From a bacterium (GTDB lineage Bacteria > Latescibacterota > Latescibacteria > Latescibacterales > Latescibacteraceae), in assembly GCA_021372535.1 (NCBI GenBank), contig JAJFUH010000112.1:1-64000 (forward strand): a stretch of 64,000 nt of DNA. Direction: 5' to 3'. Of this stretch, positions 17,051 to 25,642 are shown in pieces. The notes below the pieces were generated by a model. It had not been told where the DNA came from. It worked only from the letters and a program-made list of their open reading frames with translations, and ran no database searches. The first letter of the stretch is position 1; each line of letters begins with the position of its first letter. The position numbers were made by a program, and so were the translations under genes.

Positions 17051-17566
17051 ATGGCAGTTGAACAAAAACCACAATTGACTGAAGAAGAAAAAATCGCAAA
17101 GAAAGCCAGATTATTTCGTATAATCTCGAATATTCTTATCGGTGTAGCAGTAGTTGTTATTACCATTTTTATCATTTTTGCCGTCGGCACAAAAAAGAAC
17201 ATTAATACCCAGACAGCCATGGATACGCAGGAACTCAGAAGCAAGCTAAAACAAATTGTAGCGCTCGAGAAAAAATATCATGAAGAACATGGCGAATATG
17301 TAAAAATCAACTTTCTTCAATTGAGTAAAGACCTTCCGATTTTCGATCCAAACCCGATGGGTAACTTCAGATATAAATTCGATCCTGAAACGGCGACTGC
17401 AACCGGTATGGAAAAAGACGCATCGAGTGATGTCAATGGTGATAGCGATGGGAAAGACGGGTTGACTCTCAACGTCAAATGGGAACCGGGCAAGACAGAT
17501 GGAAGCGATTTCTTCTGGACCGATGAGGATATTGCGGATTTCCAAAAACGCGCTGCGGAAAAATGA
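17051..17566 (+). CDS. pilin-like membrane-anchored protein with a calcium-loop motif
   Basis: A 171-residue protein preceded by AAGGAGG. A charged 20-residue start precedes one transmembrane helix (residues 24-45), followed by an amphipathic helix and LKQIVALEKKYHEEHGEYV, which resembles the alpha1/early loop of type II pseudopilins. A normal prepilin peptidase site (G|FTLxE) is absent. Residues 127-137, DVNGDSDGKDG, form a DxNxDxDGxxD loop like dockerin or EF-hand calcium sites. It is flanked by a strong terminator. I do not recognise the family. A surface or pseudopilin-like role is inferred from shape alone. Confidence 0.6.
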   Translation: MAVEQKPQLTEEEKIAKKARLFRIISNILIGVAVVVITIFIIFAVGTKKNINTQTAMDTQELRSKLKQIVALEKKYHEEHGEYVKINFLQLSKDLPIFDPNPMGNFRYKFDPETATATGMEKDASSDVNGDSDGKDGLTLNVKWEPGKTDGSDFFWTDEDIADFQKRAAEK

Positions 17567-17591
17567 TGACGATCATCTGTGTGTGATTGGC

Positions 17592-17633
17592 AACGGGGTT
17601 TTTTCTCAAGTAAAGAAAAACCCCGTTTTTTAT
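17592..17633 (+). terminator. intrinsic terminator
   Basis: AACGGGGTTTTT pairs with AAAAACCCCGTT around a short loop (TCTCAAGTAAAG), followed by a T-rich run. It ends the pilin-like gene. Confidence 0.9.
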
Positions 17634-17739
17634 TGTTTTTTATCATCAGTCGTTCCTGAAAATTAATGTAATAAATTGTTAATAAAGTAATTGTAATATA
17701 TTTATTAGGTAGTAAACGCCATGTACATGGAGTCATTTC

Positions 17740-18321
17740 ATGAACTCATCAGTTCGCATCCATGTATTTCTTTCGCTTTTACTGCTCGCGTTTCTGCTTG
17801 CCTGCAGTAATAGTGAAGACAGCCCGATCGGACCCGGTGAAGTAAATGTCATTTCCGGCATGACGTTTGTTTCGATCCCTAGCGGGACTTTCCGGATGGG
17901 GGATGAGGATGGCTATCTTTCGGATGAGTGTCGCCCTGTCCATACCGTGACGGTATCGTCATTCGAGATGAGTGTATATGAAGTGACGAACGCCCAGTAT
18001 GCGTCATACCTGAATGAGGCGCTGTCGTCGGGCATTATCAAGGTATCGGAGAATGTTGTCTTGGGCAAAGGTGGTGAGTACGATGATCAGCCGTATATTG
18101 ACATGTATTATCCGTACGATGCGGACAATACATGTTGGATCGGTTATAGTTCCGGCGTATTCGGTGTGTCGAGTGGTAAAGAGAACTGGCCGGTAGTGAA
18201 CGTGACGTGGTATGGAGCGAAAGCTTTTGCACAGTACTTAGGTTTTGTGTGTGTCCTGCCCGGGAGTATCGAGGCATCTAATACCCGGTGCAACAGATTT
18301 CGTGTAGGGCGGTACTCCTGA
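17740..18321 (+). pseudogene. truncated FGE-sulfatase-domain lipoprotein gene
   Basis: A 193-residue reading frame. It begins with a lipoprotein signal (LLAFLLAC, Cys22), then a formylglycine-generating-enzyme-like domain: FVSIPSGTFRMGDEDG, PVHTVTVSSFEMSVYEVTNAQYASYLN, WPVVNVTWYGAKAFAQYLG. Just where the family continues with LPTEAEWEYAARGG, the frame goes wrong (VLPGSIEASNTRC) and stops. DNA after the break still contains GGGAGTATCGAGGC, which in another frame gives WEY..G-like remains. The conserved second half (G.W.W..D, RGG.W) is missing, so the gene is most likely broken by small deletions. FGE-like lipoproteins of this type usually bind ligands and are not true sulfatase activators. Confidence 0.7.
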
Positions 18322-18405
18322 AGGTTGATCTGGCTGCTAATGCTAAAGACTTTTTCAGGGACAACTCATTAAGATGCAGGACAGATCATTTGCTGAAAGA
18401 CTTTT

Positions 18406-18510
18406 ATGAGAGAACTGCTGAAATATCTCATAATCGCCCTGATAGTCGGGGGAGCGGTTCCGTTGATATTATCATATCTGACCAGAAAACCGCCATCGAA
18501 AGGGAAGTAA
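18406..18510 (+). CDS. possible 34-residue single-helix membrane peptide
   Basis: ATG at 18406 to TAA at 18508-18510 encodes a peptide with start MRELLKYLIIALIVGG, then AVPLILSYLTRKPPSKGK: a neat basic-hydrophobic-basic helix of about 20 residues. The ribosome site is poor. It lies in the debris zone between the broken FGE gene and the convergent membrane TPR gene, whose stop is 2 bases away. It could be a genuine small protein or the leftover signal or anchor of another decayed gene. Confidence 0.35.
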   Translation: MRELLKYLIIALIVGGAVPLILSYLTRKPPSKGK

Positions 18511-18511
18511 G

Positions 18512-20329
18512 TCAACGATCCTTTGCGGCTGATTTGACCGCTGAAACGAGTTCAGGATTCAACTGAATCCGACGCGCTTCTGCTTCTTTAACATACCTGA
18601 GCGCCGCCTCATAATCCCCATCCATGAATGTTGCCACGGCCAGGTTGTTCAGGATCATATATATATTTCCCTTTTTTTCCATTGCAATTAAAAGATAGTG
18701 AATGGCCTCCTTGTACTCCTGCTTGGCAATTTTGACCGTTCCCAGTTCCTGGAAAGGCAGGGGAGTATTCGGATTGAGCCTGATCGAGGTCTTCAGCTCA
18801 TCTTCCGCTTCGTTATATCTTCCCAGCTTTTCCAGTACGGTGCCATAGTCATAACGTGCGCGTGAATTATCCGGACTGAACTGTGCAGCCTGTGCATAGA
18901 AGCGTGAAGACTCCTCATAACGTTTTTGATCATAGAGGCTTCTTCCGAGACCAAGCAGTGCTCCATCATATTTTGGGTATATTTCAAGAGCCTTTCGGTA
19001 ATAATCCTCTGGCGTACCCATGTTATCGCGAAATCCCGACAGATACCCCATGTTACAGAGCACTTTCGCGCTTTTCGACCCGTTGCGGAGCTCGGCGCCA
19101 AACAAACTGAAATCATCGTGCCATTCGCGGTTTCGGGAAACGGTCCTGTACGCGTAAACGCCTGTAACAAGAATAAAAAGGATGGTGGCGGGATAACGCC
19201 ATCGCCGTATCAAACGTAAAAATACAAGACCTCCGCAAAGCGCAATACCAACTGATGGGAGATACATGAGTCGTTCTCCCATGATTGTTCCTATGGGAAA
19301 GATAATATTTGAAATAAGCAGATACGGAATAAAGAAAAAGAGAAAACCGACCAGGTACAGGAGATCATATTTGCGGCAATAAAGGGCAGAAGCCGTACTG
19401 CCCACAATGAACAGTAAACCGGTTATGGGAATTAGGTGAAGCATCGATGTGTAGAGCGGCAGCTGGTTGTATGAATAATCCGCATATAATTTTACGGGAA
19501 ACACCAGTACGAGAACATACCGTACGAGCACACCAAGCGCTGTGGCAATTCTTTCAACCATTGGTGCGACGGCGATGGGATTGTCCACAAATCCTGGTTG
19601 GAATCCCAGTAAAACGTTTTTAAGCACCGCCCAGCGTATAAAAACATAAACGATGACACAGAGAGTCAAAACAGCATATTCGATAATCTTCTTTTTTGTG
19701 GTGAACGGTCTTTTAAGAGCAATGTCCAATACAAGTACCAGTACAGGGAAAACAACCGCGGTTTCCTTTGAAAGGAGCGCGCAAAAAAGAAATAACGCAG
19801 CTGCGGCCAATCCGAGTATGCCTTTCATGCTGTATTCAATACATAACCACGATAAAAGCATGAAAAATACACAGAGTATTTCCGGTCTGCCGGCATTATT
19901 TGCCACAGCTTCGGTATGAACAGGAGCTACAGAGAAAAGGAGCACACTCAGAAAAGAAAGCGGTATCGAATCCGTCAGAGACTTCAACAGTAAAAAAAGG
20001 CATAGCGCGTTACATGCATTGAGCGTAACATTAACCGCATGATAATAGAAAGGATTCAGTTTATCGCCGAACTTGTTCAACACGAATGAAAGGACAGTGA
20101 GCGGCCGATATAAGCTGTCTCCGGTAAATCCGGAACCTGCGCGGTAATTGGAGACGAATATATCTTTGAGGGAATAAGAATCGGTGACCATTTTGTTTTC
20201 GACAATCAGGCTTTTATCATCAAATGCAAATTTGCCAACGAGTGTATTTGCATAGATAAGAAAATTGGCGCAGAGAAGAACAATCGATAAGATGATGATA
20301 TTCTTGGTATTAGCTTTAAAATAGGTCAT
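18512..20329 (-). CDS. polytopic membrane protein with C-terminal TPR repeats (TMTC/PMT-like), second copy
   Basis: A 605-residue protein. About ten hydrophobic segments cover residues 10-400, with the family patches FAFDDKSLIVEN, YRPLTVLSFVLNKF, APVHTEAVANNAGRPEILC and LLSKETAVVFP. These align in order with LDDDTYIYEN, WHPLTWLSLML, HPINIESVAWATERK and LLSKPVLATLP of the protein at 1695-3632. Residues 420-590 are four or five TPR units. It acts in the inner membrane, perhaps as a glycosyltransferase-like or scaffold protein; this is inferred. Upstream lies the AsnRS pseudogene in the same orientation, 75 bases away. Confidence 0.75.
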   Translation of the reverse strand: MTYFKANTKNIIILSIVLLCANFLIYANTLVGKFAFDDKSLIVENKMVTDSYSLKDIFVSNYRAGSGFTGDSLYRPLTVLSFVLNKFGDKLNPFYYHAVNVTLNACNALCLFLLLKSLTDSIPLSFLSVLLFSVAPVHTEAVANNAGRPEILCVFFMLLSWLCIEYSMKGILGLAAAALFLFCALLSKETAVVFPVLVLVLDIALKRPFTTKKKIIEYAVLTLCVIVYVFIRWAVLKNVLLGFQPGFVDNPIAVAPMVERIATALGVLVRYVLVLVFPVKLYADYSYNQLPLYTSMLHLIPITGLLFIVGSTASALYCRKYDLLYLVGFLFFFIPYLLISNIIFPIGTIMGERLMYLPSVGIALCGGLVFLRLIRRWRYPATILFILVTGVYAYRTVSRNREWHDDFSLFGAELRNGSKSAKVLCNMGYLSGFRDNMGTPEDYYRKALEIYPKYDGALLGLGRSLYDQKRYEESSRFYAQAAQFSPDNSRARYDYGTVLEKLGRYNEAEDELKTSIRLNPNTPLPFQELGTVKIAKQEYKEAIHYLLIAMEKKGNIYMILNNLAVATFMDGDYEAALRYVKEAEARRIQLNPELVSAVKSAAKDR

Positions 20330-20404
20330 AAGTGCCGCCGCAATGTTTACGCATAATATATCTTATGTAAACTTATATATCTGCCGTTAGTATGTATTCC
20401 CCGT

Positions 20405-21638
20405 TTATCGAGCTGTTATGGACACATCCTGTCCCTGGGCCGTGGAAACGATATTTTCCCTCATATATGTCTTATCCCTCATAGTCATTCAACTGTTCTT
20501 TCTATTTGGAGACAAAAAACTTAAACCATCATAAATAAAGATACCATCGAAAAGTATCGGAATCAAGATTATGATGCTGTACTTTTTTAAAAATGATTCA
20601 CATAATCATCATCACTTTATCCTCCACCGATTACTTCTCAATATCCTTCCGTGTCACGGCATAATACTCACCATCCGGACATTTGTGATTTAAAAGACTT
20701 ACATTTTGAATGATAACGATAAAAATTAAATGATAACATCGTCTCTCATTGACAAAAAATCATTCTCTCTTTATAAGCAAAATAATGTATTTCTAAAAAA
20801 TCAATAGCGTCATCATAGAGATTTACGGAAATAATACGGTTATTATTTTCAATTAGTTTTAAATATCTCTATCAAGAAATTCAACTTCTAATGTGAATGA
20901 TCTTATGAATTCTGTAACTATCTGAATCCCATATGATTAAGAATACTCTGCATTATATTGTACAGTCTCAGACGCTACTATCCAGATTTCCGTCATATGA
21001 CGTCTTATTTATTGACTTTTTTAAACATAACATCGGACAAAATGAATAAACCTCCCCGTACGCTATTGATCTAAGATCGTCATATAATTGACTTATTTGC
21101 GTCAGTTAAGCATATATTAAAAGTATTCAATTTCCAATAGTGTCGTGTTTATGTCGTACGATATTGAAAAAAGTAGCTGAGATACTATTTACATAAATCT
21201 CATAAATAACAACAATATTACATTTATTCTATTGAAAATCACTCAGTCTTAATAATAGCGACATGTCGTAATAAATGCAACAATATATGACGATTGTCGA
21301 GTAGTGATAAAACGCCATGTCCCTTTGGTGATACAGGGCAATTATCCTCATATTCATGTAAGATACAGAGATCACTTATACCAATATCGTAAGCATATTG
21401 ATCCGATTATAGCGTCATACGACGCCAACAAATATTACGGATGATTCAAGAGTAATTTTATTTGTAAATGTAAATATATCACCGGTAACGTCGCCTTTGA
21501 ATACAACCCATTGAATAACACCTGTACCGGATCGCACTTCAACGAAAATGATTTTACCGCTTTAACAGACATTCGTAACCCTTTCTTTTATACCGACAGC
21601 TTCGCCGTCACTTGATGTAATATCTCGAATGCAACCAT
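20405..21638 (-). pseudogene. decayed asparaginyl-tRNA synthetase gene (class IIb, AsnRS/AspRS family)
   Basis: There is no long frame, but minus-strand translation in shifting frames gives family motifs in the correct order. SGKIIFVEVRSGTGVIQWVV (about 21565-21505) is the OB-fold anticodon domain; KGDVTGDIFTFTNKITLESS follows it. HEYEDNCPVSPKGHG and LLDNRH (about 21380-21270) match the EDYPITPKEHG and LLDHRH strings. SQLYDDLRSIAYGEVYSFCP (about 21095-21035) matches SGQLYLEA.A...GKVYSFGP. YDDAIDFL is at about 20817. SFNFYRYHSKCKSF matches the P.FV..YP...K.FY strand. EVIGGG*SDDDY (about 20640) matches GEIIGGSQR. FRWYLYL (about 20550) matches Y.WYLDLR, and RFHGPG (about 20450) the final PFPR region. 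Stops, indels and strong AT drift show it is dead. Confidence 0.85.
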
Positions 21639-22240
21639 GCGGTATTTGAGAACGATAGTGTTGTCAGACAACCTGTGTTATCGTAAAGTATTATTGTTAC
21701 CATATTAACGATTAATATATTGTCAGAAAAGGAGTTATTGCAATGACAGGGAAATTCCTCGCATGTATGAAACAAAATTATAATTCATTATATATATTAT
21801 AAACAACATACTAATATATCGTGCGTCATATTGTATCATATATTATATAGCACTAAAATAAATATGATATATAATATAATCATACTACAACAATATTATT
21901 CCAAAATTACGAATGTGAAAAACCTTTAGTAACGACACGAACTTTCGCTTTAACGCTTCATTGTAACGCATCCGAAAAAAACATAATCAAAATATATTTG
22001 TCACTTTATTTATTCTGATATACTTAATGCTCTATTTTATAAAACGACATGTCGCAATATCGGCAAAATTACGCTTATGATTTTTCAGTATCAGGGGCAG
22101 CGTTCGTCTCTTACGTTTCACCGATACGAAATATAAAATAATCCGTTTATTAAGTGGGGCATGGCGAAGCCGAGGGGGATCAATCATATCAGTTGATTTA
22201 ACTGGATATCCTGATAAAAATTCAAGCTTTTCTGACGAAT
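21639..22240. other. AT-rich orf-less stretch upstream of the AsnRS pseudogene
   Basis: Six hundred bases with no frame of interest. Composition matches the neighbouring pseudogene, so it may be further gene decay, for example a leader or an adjacent lost gene. I could not recognise a protein in any frame. GTGGGGCATGGCGAAGCCGA, near 22156, is a GC-rich island that stands out. Nothing else is supported. Confidence 0.4.
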
Positions 22241-22271
22241 AAAAAAAGGAGCGATAAAAAATCTTCGCTCC
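22241..22271 (-). terminator. intrinsic terminator of the nusA-pnp operon
   Basis: On the minus strand GGAGCGA pairs with TCGCTCC (plus coordinates 22248-22254 and 22265-22271) and is followed by seven Ts (A-run 22241-22247). It lies 34 bases beyond the pnp stop. Confidence 0.92.
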
Positions 22272-22304
22272 CCTGCTCCATTATACTGATGTCATACAGT
22301 TTAT

Positions 22305-24395
22305 TTATACGGGTTGTTTTTCCTTGAGAACGGCCTTACGGCTGCATTTGATTTTTCCCTGGTCATCAATACCGATAACTTTAACTTCGACTACATCTCC
22401 AAGGTTAACGATATCTTCGACTTTTTTAACCCGCTTTTCATCAAGCTCCGAGATATGGACAAGACCTTCCTTTCCGGGAAGGATTTCGACAAAGGCACCA
22501 AAAGTAGCGATCCTCTTGACCGTTCCTTTATAGTTCTTGCCTATTTCCGGATCCTCGACAATTGCAAAAACCATGTCGTATGCAGCCTGACCCGCAGCCA
22601 TATCGACAGCGGCGATAATTACCGTGCCGTCATCTTCGATATTGATCGTTGCGCCGGTCTGCTCCTGGATGCCTTTGATAATTTTGCCTCCGGGTCCGAT
22701 TACCGCGCCGATCTTATCGACTTTGATTTTCATGGTAATGATGCTCGGAGCATATTTTGAAAGACTTTCACGCGGTGCTGAAATCGTCTCGTTCATGATT
22801 TTCAGAATATGCTCACGGCCGTCTCGTGCCTGTGCGAGGGCTTTCGACATGATCTCTGTGGTTATACCGTCGATTTTTATATCCATCTGTATTCCGGTAA
22901 TACCCACGGAGGTTCCTGCAACCTTGAAATCCATATCGCCGAGATGGTCTTCATCCCCGAGAATGTCGGACAATACCACATACCTGTCACCATCGGATAT
23001 CAGACCCATTGCAATGCCCGCAACAGCGGTTTTTACCGGTACACCGGCATCCATGAGACATAATGACCCCGAACATACCGTAGCCATGGACGATGATCCG
23101 TTTGATTCGAGAATATCGGATACGATCCGTATGGTGTACGGAAATATCTCTTCCTGTGGAATAACCGGAGCAATCGATGTTTCGGCAAGATGACCGTGCC
23201 CGGTCTCACGGCGCGAGGTGCCGCGCATCTGCTTGACCTCGCCGGTACTGAACGGCAGGAAATTGTAATCGAGCATATAGCTCTTGTAACTGGTTCCTTC
23301 AAGATCGTCGATCATTCTTTCATCGAGCTTCGTGCCCAATGTCAGCACACCGAGAGATTGGGTCTGTCCGCGGGTAAACAGCGCTGAACCGTGTGAGCGG
23401 GGTAATACGCCGACTTCGCATGTAATGGGGCGAATTTCCGTATATGAGCGTCCATCAAGACGAATCTGGTCATCAAGTATCATGGAACGCATCAACTGTT
23501 TTTCGATTTCGCCGAACGCAAGTTTAAGGAGCAATTCGCTTTCAGGATATTTCTCGCTGAAGTGCTCCAGCACTTTTTCCTTCAGTTTATCGAGCGCGTT
23601 ATTACGTTCCGATCTCTCTTTCATTCTGGTTATGGTTCGGAATTCTTCGAGAAATTCGTTTTTCATATCGGCGATCATTTCTTCTGTCGGAGCAACCGCC
23701 GTATAGTCCATGACAGGAGCGGAAATACCCTCGATAAATTCGCGCTGAAGGTCGCAAATCTCTTTTATATACTTCTTTGAAAACTCAATTGCCCCGGCCA
23801 GGACTTCTTCGGTAACTTCGAAACAACTGCCTTCAACCATGAGAATATCGTTATCGGAACCCGCAACAACGATGTTCAGGTCACTTTCCTCAAGCTGCGT
23901 ATAAGTCGGATTTACGATGTATTCGTTTCCAATATGACCGACATGGACCGCGCCGAGTATCTTCTGAAGCGGTACAGGCGACAGCATGCAGGAGGCAGAA
24001 GCTCCAATCAGCCCCAGAACATCGATTTCATTCTCCTGGTCTGATGACAGCACGGTGACAATAATCTGGATTTCATTGCAGAAACCCTTGGGGAAAAGAG
24101 GCCTCAGCGGTCGATCGATCTGACGGGCGCTCAGAATTTCATTGGTGTTCGGCCGTCCCTCGCGGCGGAAGAAATTTCCGGGAATTTTACCTATGGCATA
24201 GGATTTTTCCCTGTATTCCACGGTGAGCGGTAAAAAATCTTTGTCGCCGCTCGGTTTTTTGTCAACGCATACCGTCGCCAGCAGCATTGACTCCCCATAA
24301 GTAACCAGAACAGCGCCGTCTGCCTGTTTGGCTAAACGTCCTGTTTCCAGTCCGAGGATGTTGTTTCCTATTTGCTTTGTCGTTTTTCTGTACAT
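22305..24395 (-). CDS. pnp: polynucleotide phosphorylase
   Basis: A 696-residue protein of normal length. It degrades RNA phosphorolytically from the 3' end as a trimer, in the degradosome-like RNA turnover path. Order of domains: first RNase PH (to about 230), helical linker, second RNase PH (about 310-540, with LPRSHGSALFTRGQTQSL and GDEDHLGDMDFKVAGT carrying the catalytic acidic residues), KH (IGAVIGPGGKIIKGIQEQTG) and S1 (YKGTVKRIATFGAFVEILPGKEGLVHISE). It is the last gene of the nusA-infB operon, 25 bases after rpsO, and is followed by a strong terminator. Confidence 0.98.
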   Translation of the reverse strand: MYRKTTKQIGNNILGLETGRLAKQADGAVLVTYGESMLLATVCVDKKPSGDKDFLPLTVEYREKSYAIGKIPGNFFRREGRPNTNEILSARQIDRPLRPLFPKGFCNEIQIIVTVLSSDQENEIDVLGLIGASASCMLSPVPLQKILGAVHVGHIGNEYIVNPTYTQLEESDLNIVVAGSDNDILMVEGSCFEVTEEVLAGAIEFSKKYIKEICDLQREFIEGISAPVMDYTAVAPTEEMIADMKNEFLEEFRTITRMKERSERNNALDKLKEKVLEHFSEKYPESELLLKLAFGEIEKQLMRSMILDDQIRLDGRSYTEIRPITCEVGVLPRSHGSALFTRGQTQSLGVLTLGTKLDERMIDDLEGTSYKSYMLDYNFLPFSTGEVKQMRGTSRRETGHGHLAETSIAPVIPQEEIFPYTIRIVSDILESNGSSSMATVCSGSLCLMDAGVPVKTAVAGIAMGLISDGDRYVVLSDILGDEDHLGDMDFKVAGTSVGITGIQMDIKIDGITTEIMSKALAQARDGREHILKIMNETISAPRESLSKYAPSIITMKIKVDKIGAVIGPGGKIIKGIQEQTGATINIEDDGTVIIAAVDMAAGQAAYDMVFAIVEDPEIGKNYKGTVKRIATFGAFVEILPGKEGLVHISELDEKRVKKVEDIVNLGDVVEVKVIGIDDQGKIKCSRKAVLKEKQPV

Positions 24396-24420
24396 GAATA
24401 AATAAACTCCGATTTTTAAA

Positions 24421-24690
24421 TTATTTACGAATGCTCAGGTCTTTGATAAGCGAACGGTATGAATTGATATCCGTACGCTCGAGATAATCGAGGAGCTGAC
24501 GTCTCTTTCCGACCAGTTTCATGAGTCCGCGCCGGGTATGATGGTCTTTTGTGTTGACCTTGAGATGTCCGGTCAGATCATTGATTCGATGAGTCAGAAT
24601 TGCAATCTGCACTTTTGCATTGCCGGTATCCTGAGCGGTTTTACCAAATTTTGTCGCATACTCCAGTTTGTGTTCCTTTGTGATTGCCAT
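24421..24690 (-). CDS. rpsO: 30S ribosomal protein S15
   Basis: An 89-residue protein, the exact family length, starting MAITKEHKLEYATKFG. The core NAKVQIAILTHRINDLTGHLK..KDHHTRRGLMKLVGKRRQLLDYL is the signature of S15, which binds 16S rRNA helices 20-22 in the platform. ATG 24690 is selected because GGAG lies about 11 bases upstream and the family starts here; the frame is open further upstream without reason. The first 50 bases overlap the 3' end of ribF. Order rpsO-pnp is the common one. Confidence 0.97.
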   Translation of the reverse strand: MAITKEHKLEYATKFGKTAQDTGNAKVQIAILTHRINDLTGHLKVNTKDHHTRRGLMKLVGKRRQLLDYLERTDINSYRSLIKDLSIRK

Positions 24691-25642
24691 TTTGTTTTTC
24701 TCTCCTTTTGTCATGACAATATATTTTTTTAGTTGTCTCAATGTCGCTGTTGATTTGCCGTAGAAGGTCCTGCTGATCATTGAATTTTACTATGTTTCTC
24801 AGTTTTTGTGTAAACCCTATTCGTATGTCTTTACCGTATAAATCACCTTGAAAATCGATGATATGTGTCTCGATGGCGTCACAGTGAATATTGAAGGTCG
24901 GTCGGCTCCCCATATTGATAACGGCGGTTTTTCGTATTCCGTCTATTTCCGCCCAGCCGGCATATGCTCCCTTTCCCGGTAAAATCTTGTCGGAACTCCC
25001 GGGCTCGATGTTAGCGGTCGGAATTCCGATTTTTTTCCCCCGTCCGTCACCCCGGATTACTTTCCCCTGTAATGAATAATCCTCACCGATGAGCTCAGCC
25101 GCCTTTTCAACGTTTCCTTTGGCCAGAAGCGTCCGAATCAATGAGCTTTTAACCGTTAAACCATCAAATTCTACAGAATTAACCGTCCTGAGGGTAAAAT
25201 TGAGCGCCTCGGCTAATTTCTGAAATGTCTCCGGTGATTTTTCACTCCGTTTTCCAAACCCGTGATCATATCCTATAAACAATGTATTCATTTTGAGGCG
25301 TTTTATCAGATAATCCCTCGTAAACTGTTCAGTGGTCAGATTGGCAATATCCCGTGTAAATGTCAGTACACAGGTTATATCGATCCCCAGTTTTTCAAAC
25401 AGAAAAAGTTTTTCTTCCTGCGTTGTCAACAGTTTCGGCGTGGAATCCGGTTTCAGCACCGACATCGGGTGACGGTCAAAGGTGACGACAAGAGCTTTAT
25501 CACCGGTCGCCCGTGAGTTTTTGATAAGCTCCTGCAGGATATACCGGTGCCCGATATGAACCCCGTCGAATGTACCAACAGTTATCGATGTGTTATAGTC
25601 CCAGTCCGGTGCTGCATCAAGAATATCTTCCAACAGTATCAT
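24641..25642 (-). CDS. ribF: bifunctional riboflavin kinase/FAD synthetase
   Basis: A 333-residue protein. The N-terminal nucleotidyltransferase (FAD synthetase) has ITVGTFDGVHIGHRYIL (the GxFDGxHxGH motif) and SSLIRTLLAKGNVEKAAELIG. The C-terminal flavokinase has GRGKKIGIPTANIEP, with the PTAN motif, and ETHIIDFQGDLYGKDIRIGFTQKLR, with the catalytic-Glu region. It converts riboflavin to FMN and FAD in the cytoplasm. The last 20 or so residues (KIYCHDKRREKQNGNHKG) lie past the usual family end and run 50 bases into rpsO. The start overlaps the truB stop by ATGA. Confidence 0.95.
   Translation of the reverse strand: MILLEDILDAAPDWDYNTSITVGTFDGVHIGHRYILQELIKNSRATGDKALVVTFDRHPMSVLKPDSTPKLLTTQEEKLFLFEKLGIDITCVLTFTRDIANLTTEQFTRDYLIKRLKMNTLFIGYDHGFGKRSEKSPETFQKLAEALNFTLRTVNSVEFDGLTVKSSLIRTLLAKGNVEKAAELIGEDYSLQGKVIRGDGRGKKIGIPTANIEPGSSDKILPGKGAYAGWAEIDGIRKTAVINMGSRPTFNIHCDAIETHIIDFQGDLYGKDIRIGFTQKLRNIVKFNDQQDLLRQINSDIETTKKIYCHDKRREKQNGNHKGTQTGVCDKIW

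Noticed and set aside
18288-18566. 92-codon frame after the broken FGE gene
   Set aside because: It runs into the 3' end of the opposing TPR gene and shows no protein-like composition; the 34-residue frame in another phase is more convincing.
20749-20777. Near-consensus TTGACA-17-TATAAG promoter on the plus strand in the 2 kb gap
   Set aside because: It lies inside the AsnRS pseudogene on the antisense strand with no gene downstream; AT drift easily makes such boxes. Kept out of the feature list.
20808-21829. Repeated CGTCAT/ATGACG words (seven in the gap) and two CGACATGTCG palindromes (21259-21268 and 22045-22054)
   Set aside because: At least the first palindrome and several of the words fall in positions that encoded AsnRS residues (for example RHV), so they are probably remnants of coding sequence, not protein-binding sites.
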